A DNA stretch of 23,339 bases from UBA9642 sp964545585 (GTDB lineage Archaea > Nanobdellota > Nanobdellia > Woesearchaeales > UBA9642). Location of the stretch: the NCBI GenBank assembly GCA_964545585.1, contig CAZJFT010000012.1:1-23339 (forward strand). The letters run 5' to 3'. A program made the position numbers and the translations under genes. The notes beneath the pieces were generated by a model, which did no database searches, had not been told where the DNA came from, and worked only from the letters and a program-made list of their open reading frames with translations. This document shows, in pieces, positions 1-7,627 of the stretch; within the stretch, counting starts at the first letter, position 1; each line of letters begins with the position of its first letter.

Positions 1-612
1 ACCATCTCTTATTACATAAATAAGACAATAGACTTGAATGCGCTGGAACAGCTAGATACGATAATCATAGACAAGAACGTGAATGCAATAACATCAACGA
101 CAGGATTCAGCATATTCGGCGCCGAATCGATAAAGGACATAGATGGAAAGACAGCGATGATATGTATAATAGTCATATTGATACTGATATTCCTATTCTC
201 GACTTTCGATGTGTTCTCAAAGATAAGCTCGTTGTTCATCAATTCGAAAAAGAAGATATCATACATACGTGTACTCATCAACGATTCGCTTGATTATATC
301 GCTGCAAAGGATTATGACCGTGCAGCGCTAGTCTATAGGGAGATCAGGCTCAATTACGAATCATCGCCTGATGTCGTAAGGAATGAGGTATATCAGGAAT
401 GCTATGATCTATGCAATGCGCTGGATGCATACTATTTCAATGAATTATACGAAGAGTTCAATAGGTATATCAAGATGGGTTCCGGTGATAAGGCACTCTC
501 GGTTTACAGGAAGATGGAGCAGACATTCGAGAAATTCGATGAGAATATCAGGAAGGACCATGAGAAGCTGATAAAGGATTCGTTCAACATGATAAAAACA
601 AAGAATGTTTAG
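1..612 (+). CDS. Single-TM protein with helical TPR-like cytoplasmic tail, 5' partial
   Basis: The reading frame is open from base 1, so the gene starts upstream of the window; a TTG at 34 is in frame, but nothing marks it as the true start. About 203 residues are visible. A short N-terminal part is followed by one strong hydrophobic segment (bases about 154-213, rich in Ile, Leu and Phe) and then Lys-rich sequence, which by the positive-inside rule puts the C-terminal part in the cytoplasm. That tail (bases about 265-612) is predicted all-helical, and its stretch 'YIAAKDYDRAALVYREIRL' looks like a TPR helix pair; a second similar pair follows ('GDKALSVYRKME'). TPR-like tails usually bind other proteins. 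It ends 11 bases before the ATPase gene, so it is probably co-transcribed and a membrane partner of that ATPase. I do not recognise a named family. Confidence 0.85.
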   Translation, partial: TISYYINKTIDLNALEQLDTIIIDKNVNAITSTTGFSIFGAESIKDIDGKTAMICIIVILILIFLFSTFDVFSKISSLFINSKKKISYIRVLINDSLDYIAAKDYDRAALVYREIRLNYESSPDVVRNEVYQECYDLCNALDAYYFNELYEEFNRYIKMGSGDKALSVYRKMEQTFEKFDENIRKDHEKLIKDSFNMIKTKNV

Positions 613-623
613 GTCAAAAATAT

Positions 624-3600
624 TTGAAAATGAACAGAAAAATTGATGAGATAGGGAAAAAGGAGAAGAGCAATAAGCTATTGTTAGCTATATTGATGCT
701 GTTGATATTCTCATCAGTCATAGGATTGGTGCTCTTATCTACATTCATAGGTAATGCTTACCAGAATTATCTTGCCGGCCAGGCAGGATACGTATATCAG
801 GTCGTATTAGAGTATAGGGAATGTGCATACAATTGGGCGGGGGTATTCGGGGCGGCAGTAATGGTCCAAGGATACAACAACCAACAATCATTGACCCTCT
901 CAAGTTGTGGAATGTATGATTCAAATCTTTTGTTCGATTGCTTGCAACCGGATATAGATCATGAAGTGATGGCTTCTCAAGTGCCTTCTACAGATATAGA
1001 TTGGGGTTCGCTTCAGCCTGCTACAGCAGCAGATGTCGATGCATACATAGATAATACCATCACTGGATTGATGTCTGCTAATAAGACATTCACAAAGTCT
1101 ATCACCTATCAGATAGGCAATCAATATTACACTGTGCCGGGGACTTACACGAACAAGTATGGTGAAACAAATTCCACAGTATTTGATATAGGTATAATGA
1201 AGGATGGCAATGGCAACCTGATATATATAACTCATGCATTGAACAATTTCACAAGGGGATTCAACAACAGGGTATACAATTATCAGATGATACTCCCTGT
1301 CCGTAACGGGACAACCCCCACATATTACTTCTTTGCAGACCCTAATGACATCTGCCCAGAAGGGGAGGGAGAGCTTCCGAATCCTGGATATGTACAAGGT
1401 AATGCAACAACAAGTACCGGTCAACCTTTGGAAGGGGTGATAGTTGATGTGGCAGGTCGCACCACTATTACCAATATCAATGGATTCTATAATCTTACAG
1501 TTCCTGCGGGAGATTATTATATATTCGGTATAAGAACGGGGTATCAAGCATATGTCGGTAATGTGTCCATAGACATAGGGAACATCACTTATCATAATAT
1601 GGTATTGGTGGTTGAGGCAGTACCTAATCCTAACACTGGACAAGGAGTAGGTCCAGGGACGAATGATGATGTAGGTCCTGGAGATGATGTCGGTCCGGAT
1701 GTTGGCCCAGGAGAAGCACCTAGAGTGCCTATTGTAGAACAGCCGAGAAGGATAGAAGGAATAGATTATGTGATAAGCCTTGCAAGGATAAATCGTAAGC
1801 TTGTGATAGGCAACTTCTTGCAGGAAGTTGTATCATTCTACAGCTACAAACAGGGAGTCGCGAATCTCAGGTTTAGGATAGAGGGCGAGGAATTGCTCAA
1901 GATGATAAAGCTTGACAAGCAGACGATGGCAATAGCGCCGAACACCAATGAGCAATTGACATTGACAATATTTGGTGAGGGAGAGCCGGGGATATACAAC
2001 GGCTCTCTTATAATAGAGGGGGATCTACAGCAGGAGATACCTATAACCATAGAATTGCTTGATAAGGAAAGGCTTCCTATAGAGTCATTGCTTCTTATGC
2101 TTGACGTATATGATAAGGAGATATTCTCTAATCAAAAGATGAAGTTCAAGACGGACCTATATAATTTATTGTCAGACCAGTCATATCCTGTTGGTCTTCA
2201 ATATACTATACAGGGTGCTGATGGACAGACTATATGGACTGATTATTCCAATGTCTATCTGCAGACTTCATTCTCATTATTGAAGAGTGCCACGCTGCCT
2301 GAAAACCTCCCGACAGGCGATTACGTATTGAGAGTCACTGCGACATATCTAGGATTGAGCAGCGGCGCAAGTGCAGTATTCAGCGTCGTCTTGCCGTTCT
2401 ATGAGCGTGTATTGTGGGGTATGAAGATATGGATATGGATAGCTATATTATTGTTCCTAATTACTGCATTCCTTGCATATTGGTTCATAAAGAGATACAT
2501 AGAGAGCAAGAAGAGATACCATAATAAGGTAGAGCTTTCAGAGCTTCCGAAGCCTGGACCGAAAGCTGCATTCGTCGGGAAGATAGCAGAGACGGAACAT
2601 AAGACATATTTTGATCTGGAGCAGTTCAAGGTACACACCATAGTTGCAGGAGCGACAGGAGGAGGTAAATCTGTAGCCGCACAAGTCGTGGTTGAAGAGG
2701 CTTTGTTGAAGAATGTTGCAGTCATAGTATTCGATCCTACGGCGCAATGGTCTGGAATGTTAAGGAAAGGAAATGACAAGAACATGTTCAAACTCTATCC
2801 GAATTTCGGCATGAAGCCGACGCAGGCAAGGGCATTCAATGGTAACGTAAGGCAGATAACGAATGCATTGGAAGTGATAGACATAAAGAAATATATCAAG
2901 CCTGGAGAGATACAGATCCTTGCATTGAACAAGCTAGATCCTAAAGATATAGATATATTCGTTGCGAATTCAGTCAGGGAGGTATTCCATGCAAATTTCC
3001 CTGAGACTCCAGAGATAAAACTTTTGATAGTATACGATGAGGTACATAGGCTTCTTCCTAAATTCGGAGGTTCAGGAGAGGGATTCCTGCAGATAGAGAG
3101 AGGATGCAGGGAGTTCAGGAAGTGGGGAGTAGGAATATTGATGATATCTCAAGTGCTTGCAGACTTCGTCGGACAAATAAAGGCGAACATAAATACAGAG
3201 ATACAGATGAGGACGAGAGATGAGGGAGATCTGGACAGGATAAAGACAAAATATGGTCCTGAAGTCCTTCAAGGATTGGTCAAGGCATCTGTAGGGAGCG
3301 GTATGGTGGAGAATCCTGCATACAACCGTGGTAGGCCTTATTTCGTGTCGTTCAGGCCATTGTTACACAATACGCAGAGGCTTCCTGATGAGGAATTGGA
3401 GAAGTACAATAAGTATAATGAGCAGATAGATGACTTGCAGTATCAGATTGAGCAGCTTGAAGAATTGAAACAGGACGTATTCGACCTGAAACTTCAGCTT
3501 AAGCTCTCATTGGATAAGGTTAAGCAGGGTAATTTCAATATGGTAGAGATATACTTGCAGGAATTGGTCCCTAGGGTTCAGAAGATGTGGATAAAGCTCG

Positions 3601-4547
3601 GCAAGAGCCCTAAGAAGAGAGAATTGAAATTGATTGATGTAAAGGCATTGAAAGAGGAGATGAAGAAGGCAGAAGCCTCAAGAAAAGAATATGAGAAGAA
3701 CAATCCTCAACAGCAGGCAACAGAGAAGAAAGAGGAGAAGAAGACATTGAAATATGAGAAAGTAGTCGAGTTCAATGATGCATTGAATTTCAGCAATGGG
3801 GTCACAGTGACTAGTCTGCAGGAGTTATTGGATGTCATGCCTAACATCACTGGGCCCACTTTCAAGCATCATGTGACTCCTGAAAAGAATGATATAGCTG
3901 ATTGGATAGAGAAGAACTTTAAAGATAAGGAGCTTGCAGATAAGTTACGTGCAGCAAAGAACCATCAGGAGTATGTATCTATATTGGAAGATGATAAGTC
4001 TAAGAACAATAAGCCTATTGATGATAAAAAAGATGATAAGAAAGATGATGCTGGCTCTAATGTTAAGAATAATGCGGCTGAAAGCGCAAAAGAAGAGACT
4101 GTTGATGGAACTTCCAATGCATCTGATAGGTCTTCTTCTTCGTCTTCACAATCTGCATCTTCATCTGGGTCGTCATTGACCCCACATCCTGCTGATGAAG
4201 ATTCGGCCAGTTGGAATGATCTGAAGAAGAAATTATCCGGCTTATCGAATGATGATAAGATACGTGTCCTAGAAAAATCACAGAAGAGGTATCCTGATGA
4301 CTTGAACATACATTTCAGTTTGGCATTATTATATCATAAAGTGAAGAAAGATGACCTGTCTGAAGGATTGTACAAGCAGATACTTTCAAAGGATCCGGAT
4401 AATGCAAAGGCATTATATTATCTGGGCGGGTTGATGAAGACACAGAAGAGGTATCCTGAAGCGTTAGAGTATTTCAACAGGTATCTTGAGAAGAACAAGG
4501 ATGATAAAGTCAATGCGTTAGTGGAGAAATTGATGAAGGCAAGATGA
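624..4547 (+). CDS. Membrane-anchored HerA/DUF87-like ATPase with extracellular domains, DUF5752-like and TPR modules
   Basis: A 1307-residue two-TM protein. TM1 is about residues 18-42. The likely extracellular part (43-599) holds an unrecognised N-terminal domain, a carboxypeptidase-regulatory-like beta domain (about 255-330), a Gly/Pro/Asp linker (336-366) and a beta-sandwich region (367-598). TM2 is about 600-622, followed by basic residues. The cytoplasmic part has a HerA/VirB4-class ATPase core with Walker A GATGGGKS (676-683), Walker B IVYDEVH (D805, E806), and downstream 'ILMISQ', the sensor-like Gln strand of this class. Then come a coiled coil (about 925-985), a DUF5752-like domain (about 1047-1123), a Ser/Asp/Lys-rich linker and C-terminal TPR helices (about 1210-1307). 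TTG at 624 is chosen because AGGT at 611-614 is well placed; ATG at 630 is the alternative. The ATPase assignment is strong; DNA or protein as substrate is unknown. Confidence 0.93.
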   Translation: MKMNRKIDEIGKKEKSNKLLLAILMLLIFSSVIGLVLLSTFIGNAYQNYLAGQAGYVYQVVLEYRECAYNWAGVFGAAVMVQGYNNQQSLTLSSCGMYDSNLLFDCLQPDIDHEVMASQVPSTDIDWGSLQPATAADVDAYIDNTITGLMSANKTFTKSITYQIGNQYYTVPGTYTNKYGETNSTVFDIGIMKDGNGNLIYITHALNNFTRGFNNRVYNYQMILPVRNGTTPTYYFFADPNDICPEGEGELPNPGYVQGNATTSTGQPLEGVIVDVAGRTTITNINGFYNLTVPAGDYYIFGIRTGYQAYVGNVSIDIGNITYHNMVLVVEAVPNPNTGQGVGPGTNDDVGPGDDVGPDVGPGEAPRVPIVEQPRRIEGIDYVISLARINRKLVIGNFLQEVVSFYSYKQGVANLRFRIEGEELLKMIKLDKQTMAIAPNTNEQLTLTIFGEGEPGIYNGSLIIEGDLQQEIPITIELLDKERLPIESLLLMLDVYDKEIFSNQKMKFKTDLYNLLSDQSYPVGLQYTIQGADGQTIWTDYSNVYLQTSFSLLKSATLPENLPTGDYVLRVTATYLGLSSGASAVFSVVLPFYERVLWGMKIWIWIAILLFLITAFLAYWFIKRYIESKKRYHNKVELSELPKPGPKAAFVGKIAETEHKTYFDLEQFKVHTIVAGATGGGKSVAAQVVVEEALLKNVAVIVFDPTAQWSGMLRKGNDKNMFKLYPNFGMKPTQARAFNGNVRQITNALEVIDIKKYIKPGEIQILALNKLDPKDIDIFVANSVREVFHANFPETPEIKLLIVYDEVHRLLPKFGGSGEGFLQIERGCREFRKWGVGILMISQVLADFVGQIKANINTEIQMRTRDEGDLDRIKTKYGPEVLQGLVKASVGSGMVENPAYNRGRPYFVSFRPLLHNTQRLPDEELEKYNKYNEQIDDLQYQIEQLEELKQDVFDLKLQLKLSLDKVKQGNFNMVEIYLQELVPRVQKMWIKLGKSPKKRELKLIDVKALKEEMKKAEASRKEYEKNNPQQQATEKKEEKKTLKYEKVVEFNDALNFSNGVTVTSLQELLDVMPNITGPTFKHHVTPEKNDIADWIEKNFKDKELADKLRAAKNHQEYVSILEDDKSKNNKPIDDKKDDKKDDAGSNVKNNAAESAKEETVDGTSNASDRSSSSSSQSASSSGSSLTPHPADEDSASWNDLKKKLSGLSNDDKIRVLEKSQKRYPDDLNIHFSLALLYHKVKKDDLSEGLYKQILSKDPDNAKALYYLGGLMKTQKRYPEALEYFNRYLEKNKDDKVNALVEKLMKAR

Positions 4548-4586
4548 TGATTTTAGAAAAGATGATGAATTTATGAATGTAAGAAA

Positions 4587-5474
4587 ATGGTACAGAATAA
4601 TGCTGCGCTAGTTGCGCCACCGGACAAGTATTTTTATACCATAGATAGGAAAATATTGACGAATATGCATCAGTTGTCAGAGTACTTGAAGAATTGCCCA
4701 GGTAGCAGTTTCCAATATCATGCGAATCCTTCAAGGAATGATTTCTATAATTGGATACTCCACGTCTTCGGGTTATCAGAATTGGCAGAAAGGATAAAGA
4801 AGAATTTTGATAAGAATGATTGTGCGCACATAATAATAGATTATTTGAATACGCCAGAGAAAGTGGAAGAGAGACGGGATAAAAAAGAGATTAATGTTCC
4901 TGAAGTAAAGGATGATGTCGGGACAGATGTGAAGAAGGATGATATCAAGAAGGATGATATCAAGAAGGAAGAGGTGACAGTCCAAGCAGCCGCTCCTGCT
5001 GCTCCAGAAAATTCAGGCAATGATAGAAAAGATGGAAAGTTTCATGAATTCTCTGATGAGGAATTGGAGAAATTCACGAAATTCGGGATAAAGGACACAG
5101 AGACTCCTGTAGATGAGAAACTTGATTACTTGAAGACGGAGCTTAATGAGATAAGGAACATGATAAAAGAGCAACGTAGGATAGGAAAAGACATGATAAT
5201 AGCTGATCTGATGTTGCGTGTCGTAGAGCCTAAGATGTCTTTCTATGAGTTCACGAGGAGTCATGAGGATTACGAGAAGATAGTCAGGATAATGAGTGAT
5301 ATAAAGAGAGAGATAGATTATGCAAGCCAGCAGACAGAAGTTACGCTAGCGGATGAGATAATAAAACAGCTGGAATTGCAGAGTGTCATGCTCAAGAAAG
5401 ATTTCACCCAGCAGAAGCAGGGTATTAGGGGTGCTTTAGGCAAAATATTTAAACCGGCCAATCAAGAAGTTTAG
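4587..5474 (+). CDS. DUF5752-like domain protein with coiled-coil C-terminal half
   Basis: A 295-residue soluble protein with no TM segment. Residues about 13-88 form a domain clearly related to one inside the upstream ATPase: 'KYFYTIDR...LTNMHQLSEYL' and then 'FQYHANPSRNDFYNWI'. I recognise this as DUF5752-like from memory. A charged linker (about 90-155) follows, with a repeated KKDDI pentapeptide and an Ala/Pro patch. The C-terminal half (about 165-295) is helical and coiled-coil-like, ending in a basic stretch (GALGKIFKP). The ATG at 4587 is used; no clear Shine-Dalgarno site is visible. It lies 39 bases after the ATPase stop and 14 bases before the next gene, so it is almost certainly in the same transcript and probably acts with the ATPase on the cytoplasmic face. 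The exact function is unknown. Confidence 0.9.
   Translation: MVQNNAALVAPPDKYFYTIDRKILTNMHQLSEYLKNCPGSSFQYHANPSRNDFYNWILHVFGLSELAERIKKNFDKNDCAHIIIDYLNTPEKVEERRDKKEINVPEVKDDVGTDVKKDDIKKDDIKKEEVTVQAAAPAAPENSGNDRKDGKFHEFSDEELEKFTKFGIKDTETPVDEKLDYLKTELNEIRNMIKEQRRIGKDMIIADLMLRVVEPKMSFYEFTRSHEDYEKIVRIMSDIKREIDYASQQTEVTLADEIIKQLELQSVMLKKDFTQQKQGIRGALGKIFKPANQEV
4932..4961 (+). repeat. 15-bp tandem duplication, in frame
   Basis: The unit aagaaggatgatatc occurs twice in a row (4932-4946 and 4947-4961) and is followed by a partial third copy. It encodes KKDDI twice in the charged linker of the DUF5752-like protein. Being a multiple of three, it changes length without shifting the frame. Confidence 0.95.
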
Positions 5475-5479
5475 AAAAA

Positions 5480-5485
5480 GAGGTG
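5480..5485 (+). promoter_or_regulatory. Shine-Dalgarno-like site deciding start at 5489
   Basis: GAGGTG matches the archaeal consensus GGAGGTGATC. It overlaps the alternative GTG start at 5483, so ATG 5489 is the more likely start. The spacing is short (three bases after the last G), which leaves some doubt. Confidence 0.5.
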
Positions 5486-5488
5486 TGT

Positions 5489-6568
5489 ATGTTTTGGTTT
5501 AAGAAGAAAAAAGAGGAAACTGCAAATTCTGAAGATTCAGCTGACTCGACTGAGGACGCTCCGGAAGAGCAGAAGCCAGCAATGTCTGGGAATATGGAAG
5601 TCGAACTCACGAAGATTAAGAGCCAGCTTGAGGCATTGAATGAGATAAGGAAGGCGAACGCTGAGCAATTCACAAGATTGTCAGAGCAGATAGGCGAGCT
5701 TAGGGGCGCATTGATGGATTCAAACAAGGCGATAAGCGTCATAGAGGTCGCTTCAACTAAAGCAATAGACATGGTTAATTCTGTGCAACCTGATAAATTG
5801 ATGATCGAGGTCAGGAGGACTGATGGGAAGACTGAGGCGTTGCGGGCGAATATAGAGGCGAATGAATCTATAATGAAGGATATGATGAAGGAGCTTAAGG
5901 ATATGCGTGCGCAGATGGGTTTCTATAAAGGTGTTGACCAAGTAGTCAAGATGAACAATGAGATAAAACAGGAGCTCATAGAGATTAAGAAGACTGAAGG
6001 CTTGGTCGGCAAGCATGCAGACAGGGTCGAGACGATATTCATCGAGGTGGAGAAGAAATTCTATGATTTCGAGAAATTCAATGAGGCAGTCAAAGAGTTG
6101 GATAGGGCATTCAAGAGGATATCTGCAGATTTCGACAAGATGCGAGTCAATGTCGAGGAGAAAGCAGACAAGAAGGAGCTTGTGAAGCTTGTCGATAAAT
6201 TCTCTGATTTCGAGAAGCACACTACAAGCATATTGAAGCTTCTTGACCAGCGCGGAAAGAACATAACCGCAGATTTAAATGCACAGTTCATGAAATTGAA
6301 AGGACAATTAGAGAGGAAGTATGATACAAAGATAGATGTTAAAGGTATTGGAGAGGAATCTGCGACTGGCACCGCAACTGGCGTTGCTGCGGGTAATGCG
6401 TCAGGAGCAAAAGGAGATGGTTCAGAAGTCCAGAAAGAAGGCGCCAGAGATGAACCGGTGCAGGGCTTTCCTGATGCTGCTCCCGGTGATGCTCAGAAGC
6501 CTTCAAATGCAGGTCCTGATGGCGCAAAACAAGAAAAGAAGGGATTGTTCGGTTTTTTGAAGAAATGA
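5489..6568 (+). CDS. Long coiled-coil protein with Phe/Lys-rich termini
   Basis: A 359-residue protein of unknown function. ATG 5489 is preferred over the in-frame GTG at 5483 because the Shine-Dalgarno-like GAGGTG (5480-5485) would overlap the GTG. The N-terminus is MFWFKKKKEE, followed by an acidic stretch. Residues about 35-270 are almost continuous predicted helix with heptad-like spacing, many Glu/Lys and no proline, typical of coiled coils. An Ala/Gly-rich flexible segment (about 285-345) leads to the terminus KKGLFGFLKK. The aromatic/Lys ends resemble short amphipathic membrane- or partner-binding tags; that is an inference. There is no TM segment. It sits in the middle of the ATPase operon, so a scaffold or spacer role on the cytoplasmic side is plausible. 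Coiled coils give many spurious matches, so family assignment by sequence alone would be unreliable. Confidence 0.88.
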   Translation: MFWFKKKKEETANSEDSADSTEDAPEEQKPAMSGNMEVELTKIKSQLEALNEIRKANAEQFTRLSEQIGELRGALMDSNKAISVIEVASTKAIDMVNSVQPDKLMIEVRRTDGKTEALRANIEANESIMKDMMKELKDMRAQMGFYKGVDQVVKMNNEIKQELIEIKKTEGLVGKHADRVETIFIEVEKKFYDFEKFNEAVKELDRAFKRISADFDKMRVNVEEKADKKELVKLVDKFSDFEKHTTSILKLLDQRGKNITADLNAQFMKLKGQLERKYDTKIDVKGIGEESATGTATGVAAGNASGAKGDGSEVQKEGARDEPVQGFPDAAPGDAQKPSNAGPDGAKQEKKGLFGFLKK

Positions 6569-6570
6569 TT

Positions 6571-6590
6571 GAAAAATATTGAAAAATATT
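6571..6590 (+). repeat. Two 10-bp tandem copies in the gap before the last DUF5752-like gene
   Basis: The unit gaaaaatatt occurs twice back to back just after the coiled-coil gene stop. The rest of the 84-base gap (6569-6652) is rich in GATG/ATGATG triplets and contains no convincing ORF or TATA box. Probably low-complexity spacer. Confidence 0.8.
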
Positions 6591-6642
6591 CGATGATGGA
6601 AGATATGAAAAAAATATGATGAATGATATGATGACGGATTTT

Positions 6643-6647
6643 GAGGA
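6643..6647 (+). promoter_or_regulatory. Shine-Dalgarno-like site deciding start at 6653
   Basis: GAGGA lies five bases upstream of ATG 6653 and inside the extension that would result from the in-frame TTG 6641. This supports the ATG start. Confidence 0.55.
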
Positions 6648-6652
6648 AAAAA

Positions 6653-7261
6653 ATGGATCCTAAAGATTATTTGAAAGATGTGCCTCCTGAGAATTATTTC
6701 AGGCTGGCTGATGGGAGGGAGATACGTAATCTTGATCAATTATTATATATATTAAAGGATTCTAGGGACACGGTATTTTATGATCATGTGACTCCTGACA
6801 GGAACGATTTTGTAAGTTGGATAAAGGGATGCATAAGATATCAAGAATTATGCAATAAGCTTATCCCGATAAAGGACAGGCAATCGTTCCTCAATGTCTT
6901 GGGCCAAGAGATAGATTTGCTGAAGAATCCTAAGATATCTGAGACAATGAAATTCTTTTCTGAGAATTATGATCCTAAGAAGGATGATGCGCAGAATATT
7001 TCTACTCCAGTCAGGCAACCAGTGAATCTGCAAGAACCACCTCCCGCACATTCTCCTGTACAGTCATCAGTAAATTCATCAGTACAGCCGTCTAATCCTC
7101 AAGCATCTATTTCTCAAGCACCTGTCCCTCAAGCTGTATCGAGCAGCGATGTTTCTGCTTCAGCTGTCGGTGTTGCGTCCTTATCTGAAGCACTGGACTT
7201 CGAGCAGGCAATACCTCAGATTGTACTCGAAATACAGGAAGAGATGTTCTTTTGGCAGTGA
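6653..7261 (+). CDS. Small DUF5752-like domain protein
   Basis: A 202-residue protein, last gene of the first cluster. ATG 6653 is chosen over the in-frame TTG at 6641 because GAGGA (6643-6647) lies six bases before it. Residues about 10-88 are a third copy of the domain in the ATPase and in the gene at 4587: 'NYFRLADGREIRNLDQLLYI', then 'FYDHVTPDRNDFVSWI'. Bases 6783-6798 match 3868-3883 of the ATPase gene exactly over 16 bases, in the conserved motif. Residues about 118-175 are low-complexity Pro/Gln/Ser/Val, probably disordered. The end is a short acidic, hydrophobic helix (LDFEQAIPQIVLEIQEEMF) that could be a docking peptide. No TM segment or enzyme motif is visible. It is likely a soluble partner of the ATPase complex. 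Confidence 0.85.
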   Translation: MDPKDYLKDVPPENYFRLADGREIRNLDQLLYILKDSRDTVFYDHVTPDRNDFVSWIKGCIRYQELCNKLIPIKDRQSFLNVLGQEIDLLKNPKISETMKFFSENYDPKKDDAQNISTPVRQPVNLQEPPPAHSPVQSSVNSSVQPSNPQASISQAPVPQAVSSSDVSASAVGVASLSEALDFEQAIPQIVLEIQEEMFFWQ

Positions 7262-7290
7262 ATTGTTCGCGATGAGTTCTTAGCAATAAC

Positions 7291-7298
7291 TTTATAAA
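7291..7298 (+). promoter_or_regulatory. TATA-like box TTTATAAA after the upstream cluster
   Basis: TTTATAAA lies 30 bases after the stop at 7261. If used, transcription would begin near 7320, far from the next gene, giving either a long leader or a short separate transcript. No preceding BRE is obvious, so the call is weak. Confidence 0.35.
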
Positions 7299-7462
7299 CC
7301 ATTCTGCCTGTTTTGTTATTGGGTGATGTTGGATCGTTAGGATTGGCAGTTTTACTGCTTTGGATTGCGATGTAAATAATATTATCGGCGGCATTTTGTC
7401 TGCTGATATGATTTTTCTATAATTATTTGTATTTCTCCAACAATTTTTATTATATCTAAAAT

Positions 7463-7478
7463 AGTATAATAATATACT
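7463..7478. repeat. Perfect 6-4-6 inverted repeat, possible operator
   Basis: agtata, four bases, then tatact form a perfect inverted repeat in the intergenic region, about 55 bases upstream of the TATA box for the winged-helix gene. Short palindromes arise easily in AT-rich DNA, so a role as a binding site for the neighbouring winged-helix protein is only possible. Confidence 0.3.
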
Positions 7479-7495
7479 TAAATGTATATAATGGA

Positions 7496-7515
7496 TTTTT
7501 AGATTTTTTTATTTT
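7496..7515 (+). terminator. T-rich tract, candidate archaeal terminator
   Basis: Runs of five, seven and four T separated by one to three bases on the + strand match the oligo-T pattern of archaeal intrinsic termination, with no hairpin required. It lies after the ATPase cluster and before the TATA box of the next unit, where a terminator is expected. Confidence 0.5.
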
Positions 7516-7533
7516 GTGCTTAAAATCAAAATA

Positions 7534-7541
7534 TTTATAAA
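7534..7541 (+). promoter_or_regulatory. TATA box of the winged-helix / giant surface protein unit
   Basis: TTTATAAA preceded by A-rich sequence (taaaatcaaaat) resembles an archaeal BRE plus TATA box. The expected start of transcription is near 7563, giving a leader of about 65 bases before ATG 7628. It is the best promoter in the region and probably drives the overlapping gene pair. Confidence 0.6.
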
Positions 7542-7627
7542 TGAAAAACGTAAATTATATTATAATTAGTATAATTGTGTGGTTTTTTGTAAACAGTTGC
7601 TGTTAATGATTGCGGAGATGTTATTGA

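Larger units (their letters stand above)
7262..7627. other. AT-rich intergenic region between the two gene clusters
   Basis: This 366-base stretch separates the ATPase cluster from the surface-protein cluster and is clearly more AT-rich than the genes. It contains a TATA-like box close to the upstream stop, a very short hydrophobic ORF, an inverted repeat, a T-rich tract suitable as an archaeal terminator and a good TATA box before the next gene. No tRNA-like or long coding structure is visible on either strand. Confidence 0.8.

Noticed and set aside
34..36. TTG at 34 as the start of the first gene
   Set aside because: The frame is open to base 1 and the upstream residues fit the same protein, so the gene more likely begins outside the window.
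921..1643. 240-codon open frame on the - strand inside the ATPase gene
   Set aside because: It lies opposite a well-supported coding frame with clear domains, and its translation is rich in Cys, Ile and Tyr with no recognisable domain; a shadow frame.
624..4547. Conjugation or type IV secretion locus
   Set aside because: The ATPase resembles VirB4/HerA only in its core. No relaxase, coupling protein, pilin or other mating-pair gene is present in the window.
7326..7340. ATG at 7326 as a small gene start
   Set aside because: The frame stops after four codons (TAG).
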